Assembly: GCA_017610505.1 (NCBI GenBank)
Contig: JAFCBX010000051.1
Span: 1-6,135, forward strand
Reading direction: 5' to 3'
DNA: 6,135 nt
Source: Methanosarcinales archaeon
GTDB lineage: Archaea > Nanobdellota > Nanobdellia > Woesearchaeales > CG1-02-33-12
In this document: positions 1 to 4,627 of the stretch, piece after piece
Layout: the number at the start of each line of letters is the position of its first letter
Numbering within the stretch: position 1 is the first letter of the stretch
Notes under the pieces: generated by a model
The model's database searches: none
The model's input: the letters and a program-made list of their open reading frames with translations, nothing else
Told to the model about the DNA's origin: nothing
Translations under genes and position numbers: made by a program

Positions 1-97
1 CAATGATTTCCTTGTCAATTACATATAATTTTTGTTTGACATCCATCCATCTGTTAATAATGCTTTCCATTACTGAAAGAATTTTGTCATCTGTCAT
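1..97 (-). CDS. Unrecognised protein, N-terminal fragment (runs off the left edge)
   Basis: An open frame starts with ATG at 97-95 on the minus strand and runs off the window after 32 complete codons, beginning MTDDKILSVMESIINRW. The start is supported by a GGTGGT Shine-Dalgarno-like site three bases upstream (plus 101-106) and a TTTATATA box further up (plus 140-147), which would give a leader of about 20 nt. The visible part looks helical and mixed-charge, with no signal peptide or membrane segment. I do not recognise the family. It lies 58 bp downstream of the TctA-like gene on the same strand, but its own promoter-like box argues that it can be transcribed separately. Confidence 0.6.
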   Translation of the reverse strand, partial: MTDDKILSVMESIINRWMDVKQKLYVIDKEII

Positions 98-147
98 TAT
101 ACCACCGATTTATAGTATTTATTTACTTTTGAGGGGTGATATATAAA
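95..147 (-). promoter_or_regulatory. Promoter and Shine-Dalgarno site of the left-edge gene
   Basis: Read on the minus strand, a TTTATATA box (plus 140-147) lies about 26 nt before an inferred transcription start near 117. It is followed by GGTGGT (plus 101-106) just before the ATG. The GGTG core sits exactly five bases from the ATG, the same spacing as at two other starts in this window. The transcription start is inferred, not shown. Confidence 0.45.
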
Positions 148-155
148 TCTTTCTT

Positions 156-578
156 TTAAAGTATAAAATAAAGAATAACAGGAAGCAGCAAGCAACCCAT
201 TGCATGTGTTCTTGATATATTTACTGTTGGGGGGATTATGCCAACAGCAGTGCTTATTGCAAGTATTAATAATCCTAATGGGCCTGTCAAAACTAAAACA
301 AGAGCAGATATTAAAAATATAACCGAGAAAACCATTTTTCTATAACTTACAACACTTACAATTTTTGAAAAGGCCTTGGCTAAGATTAATGCAAGAAAAA
401 CAGAAATTGAACCGGCAATTAAAACAGCAGAAAGAAATATCACAATATGGCTTATGGTTATTGCATCAATTAATTTCTGGATAACTATTATTGAGCCATT
501 TCTTGCTTTGTTCAAAACATAAAGTGTGACCATGGAAAGTATGAAATTAAATGTATTTATTGAGCCCATTAAAATCAT
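156..578 (-). CDS. TctA-family permease, C-terminal part (frame-split from 575-1363)
   Basis: 140 residues, almost all hydrophobic, with about four membrane segments. It carries the motifs that normally follow the second PG-rich loop of archaeal TctA/DUF112 permeases: SINT at residues 6-9, KARNGSI at 24-30, and the C-terminal GIIPP (113-117) and SRTHAMG (122-128). The nominal start overlaps the stop of the upstream ORF as ATGA. However, this ORF begins in the middle of a conserved domain and has no Shine-Dalgarno site, so it is best read as the second half of one gene separated by a frameshift. Translation by termination-reinitiation at ATGA, giving a two-chain permease, is the alternative. 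The family fit is good; independent function of this piece is doubtful. Confidence 0.7.
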   Translation of the reverse strand: MILMGSINTFNFILSMVTLYVLNKARNGSIIVIQKLIDAITISHIVIFLSAVLIAGSISVFLALILAKAFSKIVSVVSYRKMVFSVIFLISALVLVLTGPLGLLILAISTAVGIIPPTVNISRTHAMGCLLLPVILYFIL

Positions 579-1363
579 AAAGCCAAGCCATCTTCACCAA
601 GCTTTCTTGTTATTTGCATTGAGATAACTGCTGCTGTTGATGCTCCAAGGCCAGGCATAACAGCTGTTATAAATCCAGAAAATCCTCCTGAAAACAAGGC
701 CTTAAAAGTTTTTGAGTTTGGAACTCTTACATATTGTTTTTTCATCTGCTTTGGAATACCCTCATTGTCTGACAAGCTTATAATTAAAGTGGATATTCCA
801 AAAAGCCCTGAAAACAAAGGGAACAAAGGATTTTCAAAATTTGGCATATTCAAAACAATTAATCCCAAAACACCTGCTGTCAGAAAAACAAAAAAAGCCC
901 ATATCCTTTTCCTGTCCCTCATTATCATAAAAACAACAACAAGGATTAAAATATAACCAATATAGTTTTCTATTAAAGGATAGCCAAATTTTACAAGGGG
1001 AATAAGCAATGGAAAAAACAAAATACTCATTAACAATGCTCCAAAAGAGCCAATAATAGTCAGCTTTACAGCTGTCAGGCCTAAACCTTTAAGCAAGTAT
1101 CTATGACCTGGAAGAACACCAAGAGCCATATCTGAATCAGGTGCTCCTAGAAAGATTGAGGGAATTGAATCAAGAAAACTGTGAGTTACTGACATTGCTA
1201 TTATAAAGCAGCACAAAGAAATAATATTGGTGTATTGCAGCAATATTGGAGAAAAGCTGAGCAATAAAACAGAAATTAAGTTGATATGAATTCCTGGAAT
1301 TAGGCCTGTAAATATGCCAGCTGTTATGCCAAGAGCTACTGCAATTAAAATTTCAAAAAACAT
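575..1363 (-). CDS. TctA-family (tripartite tricarboxylate transporter-like) permease, N-terminal part
   Basis: 262 residues, strongly hydrophobic, with multiple membrane segments. The family signature appears twice, as expected from its internal duplication: GIFTGLIPGIH at residues 16-26 and GGFSGFITAVMPGLG at 226-240. HSFLDSIPSIFLGAPD (61-76) and LPGHR (84-88) are typical of the archaeal branch. In bacteria TctA is the large membrane subunit of a citrate/tricarboxylate uptake system with TctB and a binding protein TctC. Neither partner is visible here, as is usual for archaeal members, so the substrate is unknown. The frame ends abruptly at TGA just after KLGEDG, where homologues continue into the sequence encoded by the next ORF. 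Joined, the two halves would make a 400-residue protein, within the family range. A TTTAAA box centred 26 nt before the ATG suggests a leaderless transcript. Confidence 0.8.
   Translation of the reverse strand: MFFEILIAVALGITAGIFTGLIPGIHINLISVLLLSFSPILLQYTNIISLCCFIIAMSVTHSFLDSIPSIFLGAPDSDMALGVLPGHRYLLKGLGLTAVKLTIIGSFGALLMSILFFPLLIPLVKFGYPLIENYIGYILILVVVFMIMRDRKRIWAFFVFLTAGVLGLIVLNMPNFENPLFPLFSGLFGISTLIISLSDNEGIPKQMKKQYVRVPNSKTFKALFSGGFSGFITAVMPGLGASTAAVISMQITRKLGEDGLAL
580..589. repeat. 5-bp tandem duplication (AAGCC x2) at the TctA frame break
   Basis: On the plus strand AAGCC occurs twice in direct tandem (minus strand GGCTT-GGCTT). Removing one copy on paper turns the minus-strand reading GAT GGC TTG GCT TTA TGA into GAT GGC TTT ATG ATT. 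That joins KLGEDG to F-MILMGSINT without a break and restores the conserved family sequence. The duplication is therefore the likely cause of the frameshift, as a real slippage mutation, a phase-variable site or an assembly error. Confidence 0.75.
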
Positions 1364-1385
1364 AAACCATAATAAAAATTAAGAA

Positions 1386-1393
1386 TTTAAATA
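1386..1393 (-). promoter_or_regulatory. TATA-like box of the TctA gene
   Basis: TATTTAAA on the minus strand is centred about 26 nt before the ATG at 1363. This matches the archaeal TATA-to-start distance and implies a leaderless or nearly leaderless mRNA, consistent with the absence of a GGTG site before this start. Confidence 0.5.
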
Positions 1394-1440
1394 GACTAAT
1401 CAAAAAAAACCATAAGATTTCCGAAAAAGATTACATTTAG

Positions 1441-1448
1441 TTTATTAA
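1441..1448 (+). promoter_or_regulatory. Weak TATA-like box of the OB-fold gene
   Basis: TTTATTAA is centred about 26 nt before the ATG at 1471, and no Shine-Dalgarno site lies between. The spacing supports ATG at 1471, as a leaderless start, over the TTG at 1456. The match is weak in such AT-rich sequence. Confidence 0.3.
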
Positions 1449-1470
1449 CAAGTTTTTGATATTAACTTTC

Positions 1471-1818
1471 ATGGAAGAAAAGAGTTTGCTTAGACTGGCC
1501 TTAATATGCTCATTAGCTGGAATAATTGCTCTGTTCTTTATCTCTGAAAACATAGAGATCAATGAAAAGAATATTGATGAAATAAACAAGGATAATGTTG
1601 GAGAAGATGTAAGGATTAAAGGCATTGTAAGCAAATCAACTGACAAAGGCAAGATTATTCTTCTTGATATAATCCAGCCAGAAACAATAACCATAGTTTT
1701 GTTCAAAGACCATGATTTTAATATAAGCACTGGAACAAAGGTAGAAATAACTGGTGAGATAGATGAATTCAATGGAAAAATAGAGATTGTAGGAAATGAG
1801 GTTAATATTTTAAATTAA
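1471..1818 (+). CDS. Membrane-anchored single OB-fold (tRNA_anti-like) protein
   Basis: 115 residues. One hydrophobic segment at residues 7-24 probably acts as an N-terminal membrane anchor or uncleaved signal. A lysine- and acid-rich linker follows, then a compact beta-rich domain (about 44-115). Its pattern GEDVRIKGIVSK, then ILLDIIQ, then TGTKVEITGEI and FNGKIEIVG is that of small OB-folds of the tRNA_anti nucleic-acid-binding type. With the anchor first, the OB domain would probably sit outside the membrane unless topology is reversed. Ligand and role are unknown; nucleic acid or oligosaccharide binding are both possible. I chose ATG 1471 over an in-frame TTG at 1456 because of the promoter spacing and because translation from TTG adds only five residues. 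The gene is divergent from TctA and convergent with the next gene. Confidence 0.75.
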   Translation: MEEKSLLRLALICSLAGIIALFFISENIEINEKNIDEINKDNVGEDVRIKGIVSKSTDKGKIILLDIIQPETITIVLFKDHDFNISTGTKVEITGEIDEFNGKIEIVGNEVNILN

Positions 1819-2057
1819 GATTTCTCTTTTTCCTCAACAAATTTTTCTGCTCTTTTTATCATCTCTTTTTTTTTTTTAATAAAAACACCGCCTTGCTTTC
1901 CAGCGCAGTAAGTTGCCTCCTTGTCCTTTATAATCTTGTTAAGCTCATCACTCTCAATGTCAATGTGCATTATTCTTGAGTTTGTCAAGGGGTCTTTTTT
2001 GTGAACATAAACCTTTACGTTCTTTATCTCTATTTTGCTTTTAGCAGGACCACTCAT
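1815..2057 (-). CDS. Small conserved-looking protein of unknown function
   Basis: 80 residues, soluble, mixed charge, with no membrane segment. The first half looks beta-rich (KIEIKNVKVYVHKK), the middle holds one cysteine in YCAGKQGGVF (residues 50-59), and the last 20 residues form a very basic/acidic helix ending EEKEKS. I do not recognise the family. The start is well supported: an AAGGGTG Shine-Dalgarno site places its GGTG core five bases before the ATG. Codons in the lysine stretch form a run of twelve A residues, prone to slippage. It lies 70 bp downstream of the HPF-like gene on the same strand and may be co-transcribed with it. Its stop overlaps that of the convergent OB-fold gene by four bases. 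Clear start site and consistent composition suggest a real gene. Confidence 0.6.
   Translation of the reverse strand: MSGPAKSKIEIKNVKVYVHKKDPLTNSRIMHIDIESDELNKIIKDKEATYCAGKQGGVFIKKKKEMIKRAEKFVEEKEKS
1866..1877 (+). terminator. T12 tract, possible terminator of the OB-fold gene
   Basis: Twelve consecutive T residues on the plus strand begin about 48 nt after the OB-fold stop codon. Archaeal RNA polymerase terminates at oligo-T tracts without needing a hairpin, and a shorter T5 lies closer (about 1827-1831). The same bases encode KKKK in the opposite gene, so the run may simply be coding; the terminator role is inference. Confidence 0.35.
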
Positions 2058-2072
2058 AAAAACACCCTTTAT

Positions 2073-2113
2073 CTTGGAATGTTAAGCACAATCCAATTAA
2101 GTACAATTCCAAG
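2073..2113 (-). repeat. Inverted repeat enclosing an imperfect 15/16-bp tandem repeat
   Basis: CTTGGAAT (2073-2080) and ATTCCAAG (2106-2113) form a perfect 8-bp inverted repeat. Between and into it, a unit starting TTAAGCACAATCCAA (2082-2096) is repeated directly as TTAAGTACAATTCCAA (2097-2112), with one substitution and one inserted T. On the minus-strand transcript this could fold as an outer 8-bp stem with an inner 4-bp GUAC/GUGC stem. It lies between the HPF-like gene and the 80-residue gene, ending just before the latter's Shine-Dalgarno site. Confidence 0.55.
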
Positions 2114-2127
2114 AGGTATTAGTTGTT

Positions 2128-2430
2128 TCATTTCTTTAAAGTTAGTTTCTTCTCTAGTTCTTTCAATACACTATCAACAGCAACAAAAAGATTTTTGTCT
2201 TTTGCATTAGCTGATTTTTCCTCTCCACCAATAATAAGTTTTGCATTGATTTCAAGTTCATTGCCCTGCTCATTCAGTTCAAGAACAAGCTTTTCAAAAT
2301 CCTTTGAGCTATCAGAGAATTTTCTGGCGTAAGATCCGACTATCTTCTTAAGAACTATTATTGAGCCACCATCCAACTCTGAAAATCCGGTAAGCTCTAT
2401 ATTGCCGCCTAGTTTAATGGTTTCCACCAT
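2128..2430 (-). CDS. HPF/S30AE-like small protein (possible ribosome hibernation factor)
   Basis: 100 residues, no membrane segment. The layout resembles the beta-alpha-beta-beta-beta-alpha fold of the ribosomal S30AE/HPF family: strand GNIELTGFSEL (9-19), helix IIVLKKIVGSYARKF (24-38), strands FEKLVLELNE (45-54) and ELEINAKLIIGG (58-69), and a closing helix LFVAVDSVLKELEKKL (81-96). The A-K-D-K-N-L-F-V-A-V-D stretch recalls the family's a-e-D-x-Y-x-A-I-D. Bacterial HPF binds the small-subunit decoding centre and silences idle ribosomes. Only the short form is present, without the C-terminal dimerisation domain. ATG 2430 is set by GGGGTGAT six bases upstream (plus 2437-2444), the strongest ribosome-binding site in the window. 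The assignment is by fold pattern and a few residues, not strong identity; an unrelated two-helix small protein is possible. Confidence 0.5.
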   Translation of the reverse strand: MVETIKLGGNIELTGFSELDGGSIIVLKKIVGSYARKFSDSSKDFEKLVLELNEQGNELEINAKLIIGGEEKSANAKDKNLFVAVDSVLKELEKKLTLKK

Positions 2431-2436
2431 GGCTGC

Positions 2437-2475
2437 ATCACCCCTGTATTTATATAATTGATTTAAGTATATAAA
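2437..2475 (-). promoter_or_regulatory. Promoter and strong Shine-Dalgarno site of the HPF-like gene
   Basis: Minus-strand TTTATATA (plus 2468-2475) predicts a start near 2445, just ahead of GGGGTGAT (2437-2444), giving a leader of about 15 nt. A second TATA-like stretch at about 2447-2459 would place the start beyond the Shine-Dalgarno site, so the upstream box is preferred. Six Ts on the minus strand (plus 2473-2478) overlap the box and might also end alaX transcripts. Confidence 0.4.
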
Positions 2476-2583
2476 AAAGTTTCTAAAGTAAAGTATACAT
2501 TTTAGTATACTAGAATAGATTAAATAATAATCAACTTGATATTTTTTATATATTAATATATTAAATAGTATATTAAGATACTA
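2466..2583. repeat. Cluster of AGTAT/ATACT palindromes and TATATTAA repeats
   Basis: This spacer region contains AGTATAC-N6-GTATACT (2492-2511), the perfect palindrome TAGTATACTA (2503-2512), TAGTAT-N6-ATACTA (2566-2583, overlapping the end of alaX) and an isolated AGTAT (2466-2470). TATATTAA occurs three times (2549-2556, 2557-2564, 2569-2576). The 10-mer ATTTTAGTAT (2499-2508) is repeated inverted at 2578-2587. The two N6-spaced palindromes share a half-site, as a regulator's operators would. AT-rich composition makes chance matches likely for the TATATTAA part. Confidence 0.4.
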
Positions 2584-3214
2584 AAATAACTTCAATCCTT
2601 TCCTTGCCAGCCCCTATATTCTTTCTCTTAAGCTTTATCTGGCCAATTTCTTTTGTGTTCTTTACATGAGTTCCGCCGCATGGCATAAGCCATTTACCAC
2701 ATTCCCACAATCTTCTTGAAGGGTCTTTCTCATCATTAAATGTCTTTATTTCAATACCCTGATTAATTATTTCCATTGTTTTTTTCTGTATCTCAGGTAG
2801 CAACTGGCTTATTGATTCATTATAAGCAAAGTCCAGGCGTGCCTTATCTATACTGATGTTAGAGCCAATCACCTTTTGCTGGCCTACTTTTTCAATAAAG
2901 AAATAATAAACTATGTGTGCTGCTGAATGTAATTTCATTATTTTATACCTATAGTCCCAGTCAATCTCTACTTTAACATTATTTCCGACTGCAAAGTTTG
3001 GCTCTTTTTCAAGAACATAATAGATTTCATCATCTCCCTGCTTGACTGCTTCCAAAACATTTATTCCGTTAATAGTTCCCTTGTCAGATGCCTGGCCACC
3101 AGAGAAAGCAAAAAATACTGTCTGGTCAAGCCAAACCTTATTGTCCTCAATTGCTGTAACCTTTGCATAACATTCCTTCATATAAGGATCTTTCCAGAAA
3201 AGTTTTATCACCAT
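2573..3214 (-). CDS. alaX: Alanyl-tRNA editing protein AlaX (medium form)
   Basis: 213 residues, the usual size of the medium AlaX class. AlaX proteins are free-standing relatives of the alanyl-tRNA synthetase editing domain that hydrolyse mischarged Ser-tRNA(Ala) or Gly-tRNA(Ala) in the cytoplasm. The N-terminal small barrel carries the glycine motif FSGGQASD (37-44). The zinc site is complete: HSAAH (H96, H100) and CGGTH (C179, H183), the latter within the family signature CGGTHVKNTKEIG. No synthetase catalytic domain is attached, so this is not a fragment of AlaRS. It is divergent from the methylthiotransferase gene, 59 bp apart, with a shared palindromic TATA element. No GGTG site precedes the ATG, so the message probably has a very short leader. 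Which mischarged product it clears cannot be read from sequence alone. Confidence 0.93.
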   Translation of the reverse strand: MVIKLFWKDPYMKECYAKVTAIEDNKVWLDQTVFFAFSGGQASDKGTINGINVLEAVKQGDDEIYYVLEKEPNFAVGNNVKVEIDWDYRYKIMKLHSAAHIVYYFFIEKVGQQKVIGSNISIDKARLDFAYNESISQLLPEIQKKTMEIINQGIEIKTFNDEKDPSRRLWECGKWLMPCGGTHVKNTKEIGQIKLKRKNIGAGKERIEVILVS

Positions 3215-3243
3215 TTTTATCTTTTTAATAAAATTAACAAAAC

Positions 3244-3253
3244 TATTTAAATA
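3244..3253. promoter_or_regulatory. Palindromic TATA element shared by alaX and the methylthiotransferase gene
   Basis: TATTTAAATA is its own reverse complement and is the best TATA-like match for both divergent genes. Its centre is about 25 nt before the plus-strand ATG (3274), implying leaderless mRNA. It is about 35 nt before the minus-strand ATG (3214), implying a leader near 9 nt. Use in both directions is inferred from position. Confidence 0.5.
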
Positions 3254-3273
3254 TTATTGTTTTCATTTAAAAC

Positions 3274-4554
3274 ATGGCAAAGATATTTATTAAAACGTTT
3301 GGATGCTCTGCAAACTATAATAATTCAGAGATAATGGCCGGGCTTTTAACTGAATCTGGCCATAGCATTGCAAAAAAACCAGAAAACTCTGATCTAATCA
3401 TAGTCAATACATGCACTGTAAAATTGCCGACTGAAAACAAGGTGAAGAGGAGTATAAGGAATTTCTTAAAATTAAACAAAAAAATAATTATTGCAGGCTG
3501 CATGCCTGAAGTCCAGAAAGAGACATTAAAAAACATTGCCCAAAATGCCTCTTTTGTTGGAGTTCATCACACAAAGGAAATTACAGACTCTGTTGACAAA
3601 ACAATTAAAGGCATTTTAGTTGATGCAACTGGAAAAAAGAATGAAGTTAAATTAAATTCTCCAGAGCTAAGAAAAAATCAAATTATTCAAATAGTCCAGA
3701 TATCAGAGGGTTGCAATGGTGTATGCACTTACTGCATTGTAAAGCTTGCTAAGGGAAAACTGTTTTCTTATCCTGAAGATGAGATTGTAAAACAGATTAG
3801 GTCAGGAATAAGAGAAGGTTGCAAGGAAATCTGGCTAACAAGCCAGGACACTGCTGCCTATGGCCAAGACATAAATCTAAATCTTGTTTCATTACTAAAA
3901 AAAATAATTGATGTTAAAGGTGATTTTAAGATAAGAATAGGAATGATGGATCCAAATAACTTAATTCCAATTTTAGATAATTTAATCATTTTAATGAAAT
4001 CAGATAAAATCTTCAAATTTCTTCATATCCCTGTCCAGTCTGGAAATGATGATATTTTAAAGAAAATGGAAAGGCCTTACACAATAAATGAGCTTAAAAA
4101 AATAATAAAAAAACTAAGAAAAGAAATACCAAAAATAACAATAAGCACAGATATGATATGCGGCTTTCCCTCTGAAACAGAAGAGCAGTTCAATGATTCT
4201 GTAAAATTAATAAAAGAGATTAATCCAGATGTTTTAAACATATCAAGGTTCTGGCCTAGGCCAGGAACAGAAGCTGCTTTAATGAAAAACCAAGTGCATG
4301 GCAGAATAACAAAAAAGAGAAGTCAGCTCTTAACAAAAGAATTCAATAAAGTATGCACTGAGAAAAACAAAAAATGGCTCAGTTGGGAAGGTGAGATTTT
4401 AGTTGATGAGATAGGCCAAAAAGGCTCATTCATCGGCAGAAATTATTGCTATAAGCCTGTCGTGATTAAATCAGAAAACAATCTCCTAGGAAAAAAAGTT
4501 AATGTAAAAATAAGTGAGGTAACAAACCATACCTTAAGGGGGAAGATAATTTAA
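3274..4554 (+). CDS. Archaeal MiaB-like tRNA t6A37 C2-methylthiotransferase (e-MtaB/CDKAL1 type)
   Basis: 426 residues with all three domains of a radical-SAM methylthiotransferase. The N-terminal UPF0004 domain has cysteines C11, C47 and C76 for the auxiliary iron-sulphur cluster. The radical-SAM domain has CNGVCTYC (C147, C151, C154) for the SAM-binding cluster, then HIPVQSG (251-257) and GFPSETEEQF (297-306). A C-terminal TRAM RNA-binding domain spans about 368-426, with RNYCYKPVV (389-397). The archaeal/eukaryotic branch converts threonylcarbamoyladenosine at position 37 of ANN-decoding tRNAs to its 2-methylthio form, stabilising codon pairing. YKPVV in TRAM and the short SEGCNGVCTYC context fit that branch rather than bacterial MiaB or RimO. 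The start is set by a TATA element about 25 nt upstream and no Shine-Dalgarno site. It stands alone in its transcription direction, with a new promoter before the next gene. Confidence 0.93.
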   Translation: MAKIFIKTFGCSANYNNSEIMAGLLTESGHSIAKKPENSDLIIVNTCTVKLPTENKVKRSIRNFLKLNKKIIIAGCMPEVQKETLKNIAQNASFVGVHHTKEITDSVDKTIKGILVDATGKKNEVKLNSPELRKNQIIQIVQISEGCNGVCTYCIVKLAKGKLFSYPEDEIVKQIRSGIREGCKEIWLTSQDTAAYGQDINLNLVSLLKKIIDVKGDFKIRIGMMDPNNLIPILDNLIILMKSDKIFKFLHIPVQSGNDDILKKMERPYTINELKKIIKKLRKEIPKITISTDMICGFPSETEEQFNDSVKLIKEINPDVLNISRFWPRPGTEAALMKNQVHGRITKKRSQLLTKEFNKVCTEKNKKWLSWEGEILVDEIGQKGSFIGRNYCYKPVVIKSENNLLGKKVNVKISEVTNHTLRGKII

Positions 4555-4555
4555 T

Positions 4556-4627
4556 AAAGCTTTTGAATTATCATACTTTCTCATATAAAACAAAAACTTT
4601 AAATATCACATAGATTTTTCAAAAAAC
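4556..4627 (+). promoter_or_regulatory. Promoter region of the RHH-nucleotidyltransferase operon, with possible operator motifs
   Basis: TTTAAATA (4598-4605) is centred about 26 nt before ATG 4628, indicating a leaderless first gene. Upstream lie the palindrome AAAGCTTT (4556-4563) and TCATA at 4571-4575 and again at 4581-4585, ten bases (one helical turn) apart, with a looser ATCACA match at 4605-4610. Ribbon-helix-helix proteins often bind short repeats near their own promoters, but these matches are weak and could be chance. Confidence 0.4.

Noticed and set aside
131..140. GAGGGGTGAT on the plus strand, resembling a strong Shine-Dalgarno site
   Set aside because: No start codon with an open frame follows at usable distance; the minus strand at this place reads as a spacer with a TATA box.
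1456..1470. TTG start giving a five-residue longer OB-fold protein
   Set aside because: The ATG at 1471 has a TATA-like box at proper distance, while the TTG has no ribosome-binding site and adds residues without recognisable function.
1437..1772. 111-residue minus-strand open frame opposite the OB-fold gene
   Set aside because: It is antisense to a gene with clear domain structure, its sequence is serine/leucine/isoleucine-rich with no motif, and it has no start signals.
2001..2332. Two overlapping plus-strand open frames opposite the HPF-like gene and its spacer
   Set aside because: Serine/phenylalanine-rich composition typical of antisense frames, no ribosome-binding site, and conflict with the well-supported minus-strand genes.
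2431..2572. AT-rich repeat-bearing spacer as a replication origin or CRISPR array
   Set aside because: No Orc1/Cdc6-type origin box or replication gene is nearby, and the repeats are too short and irregular for CRISPR.
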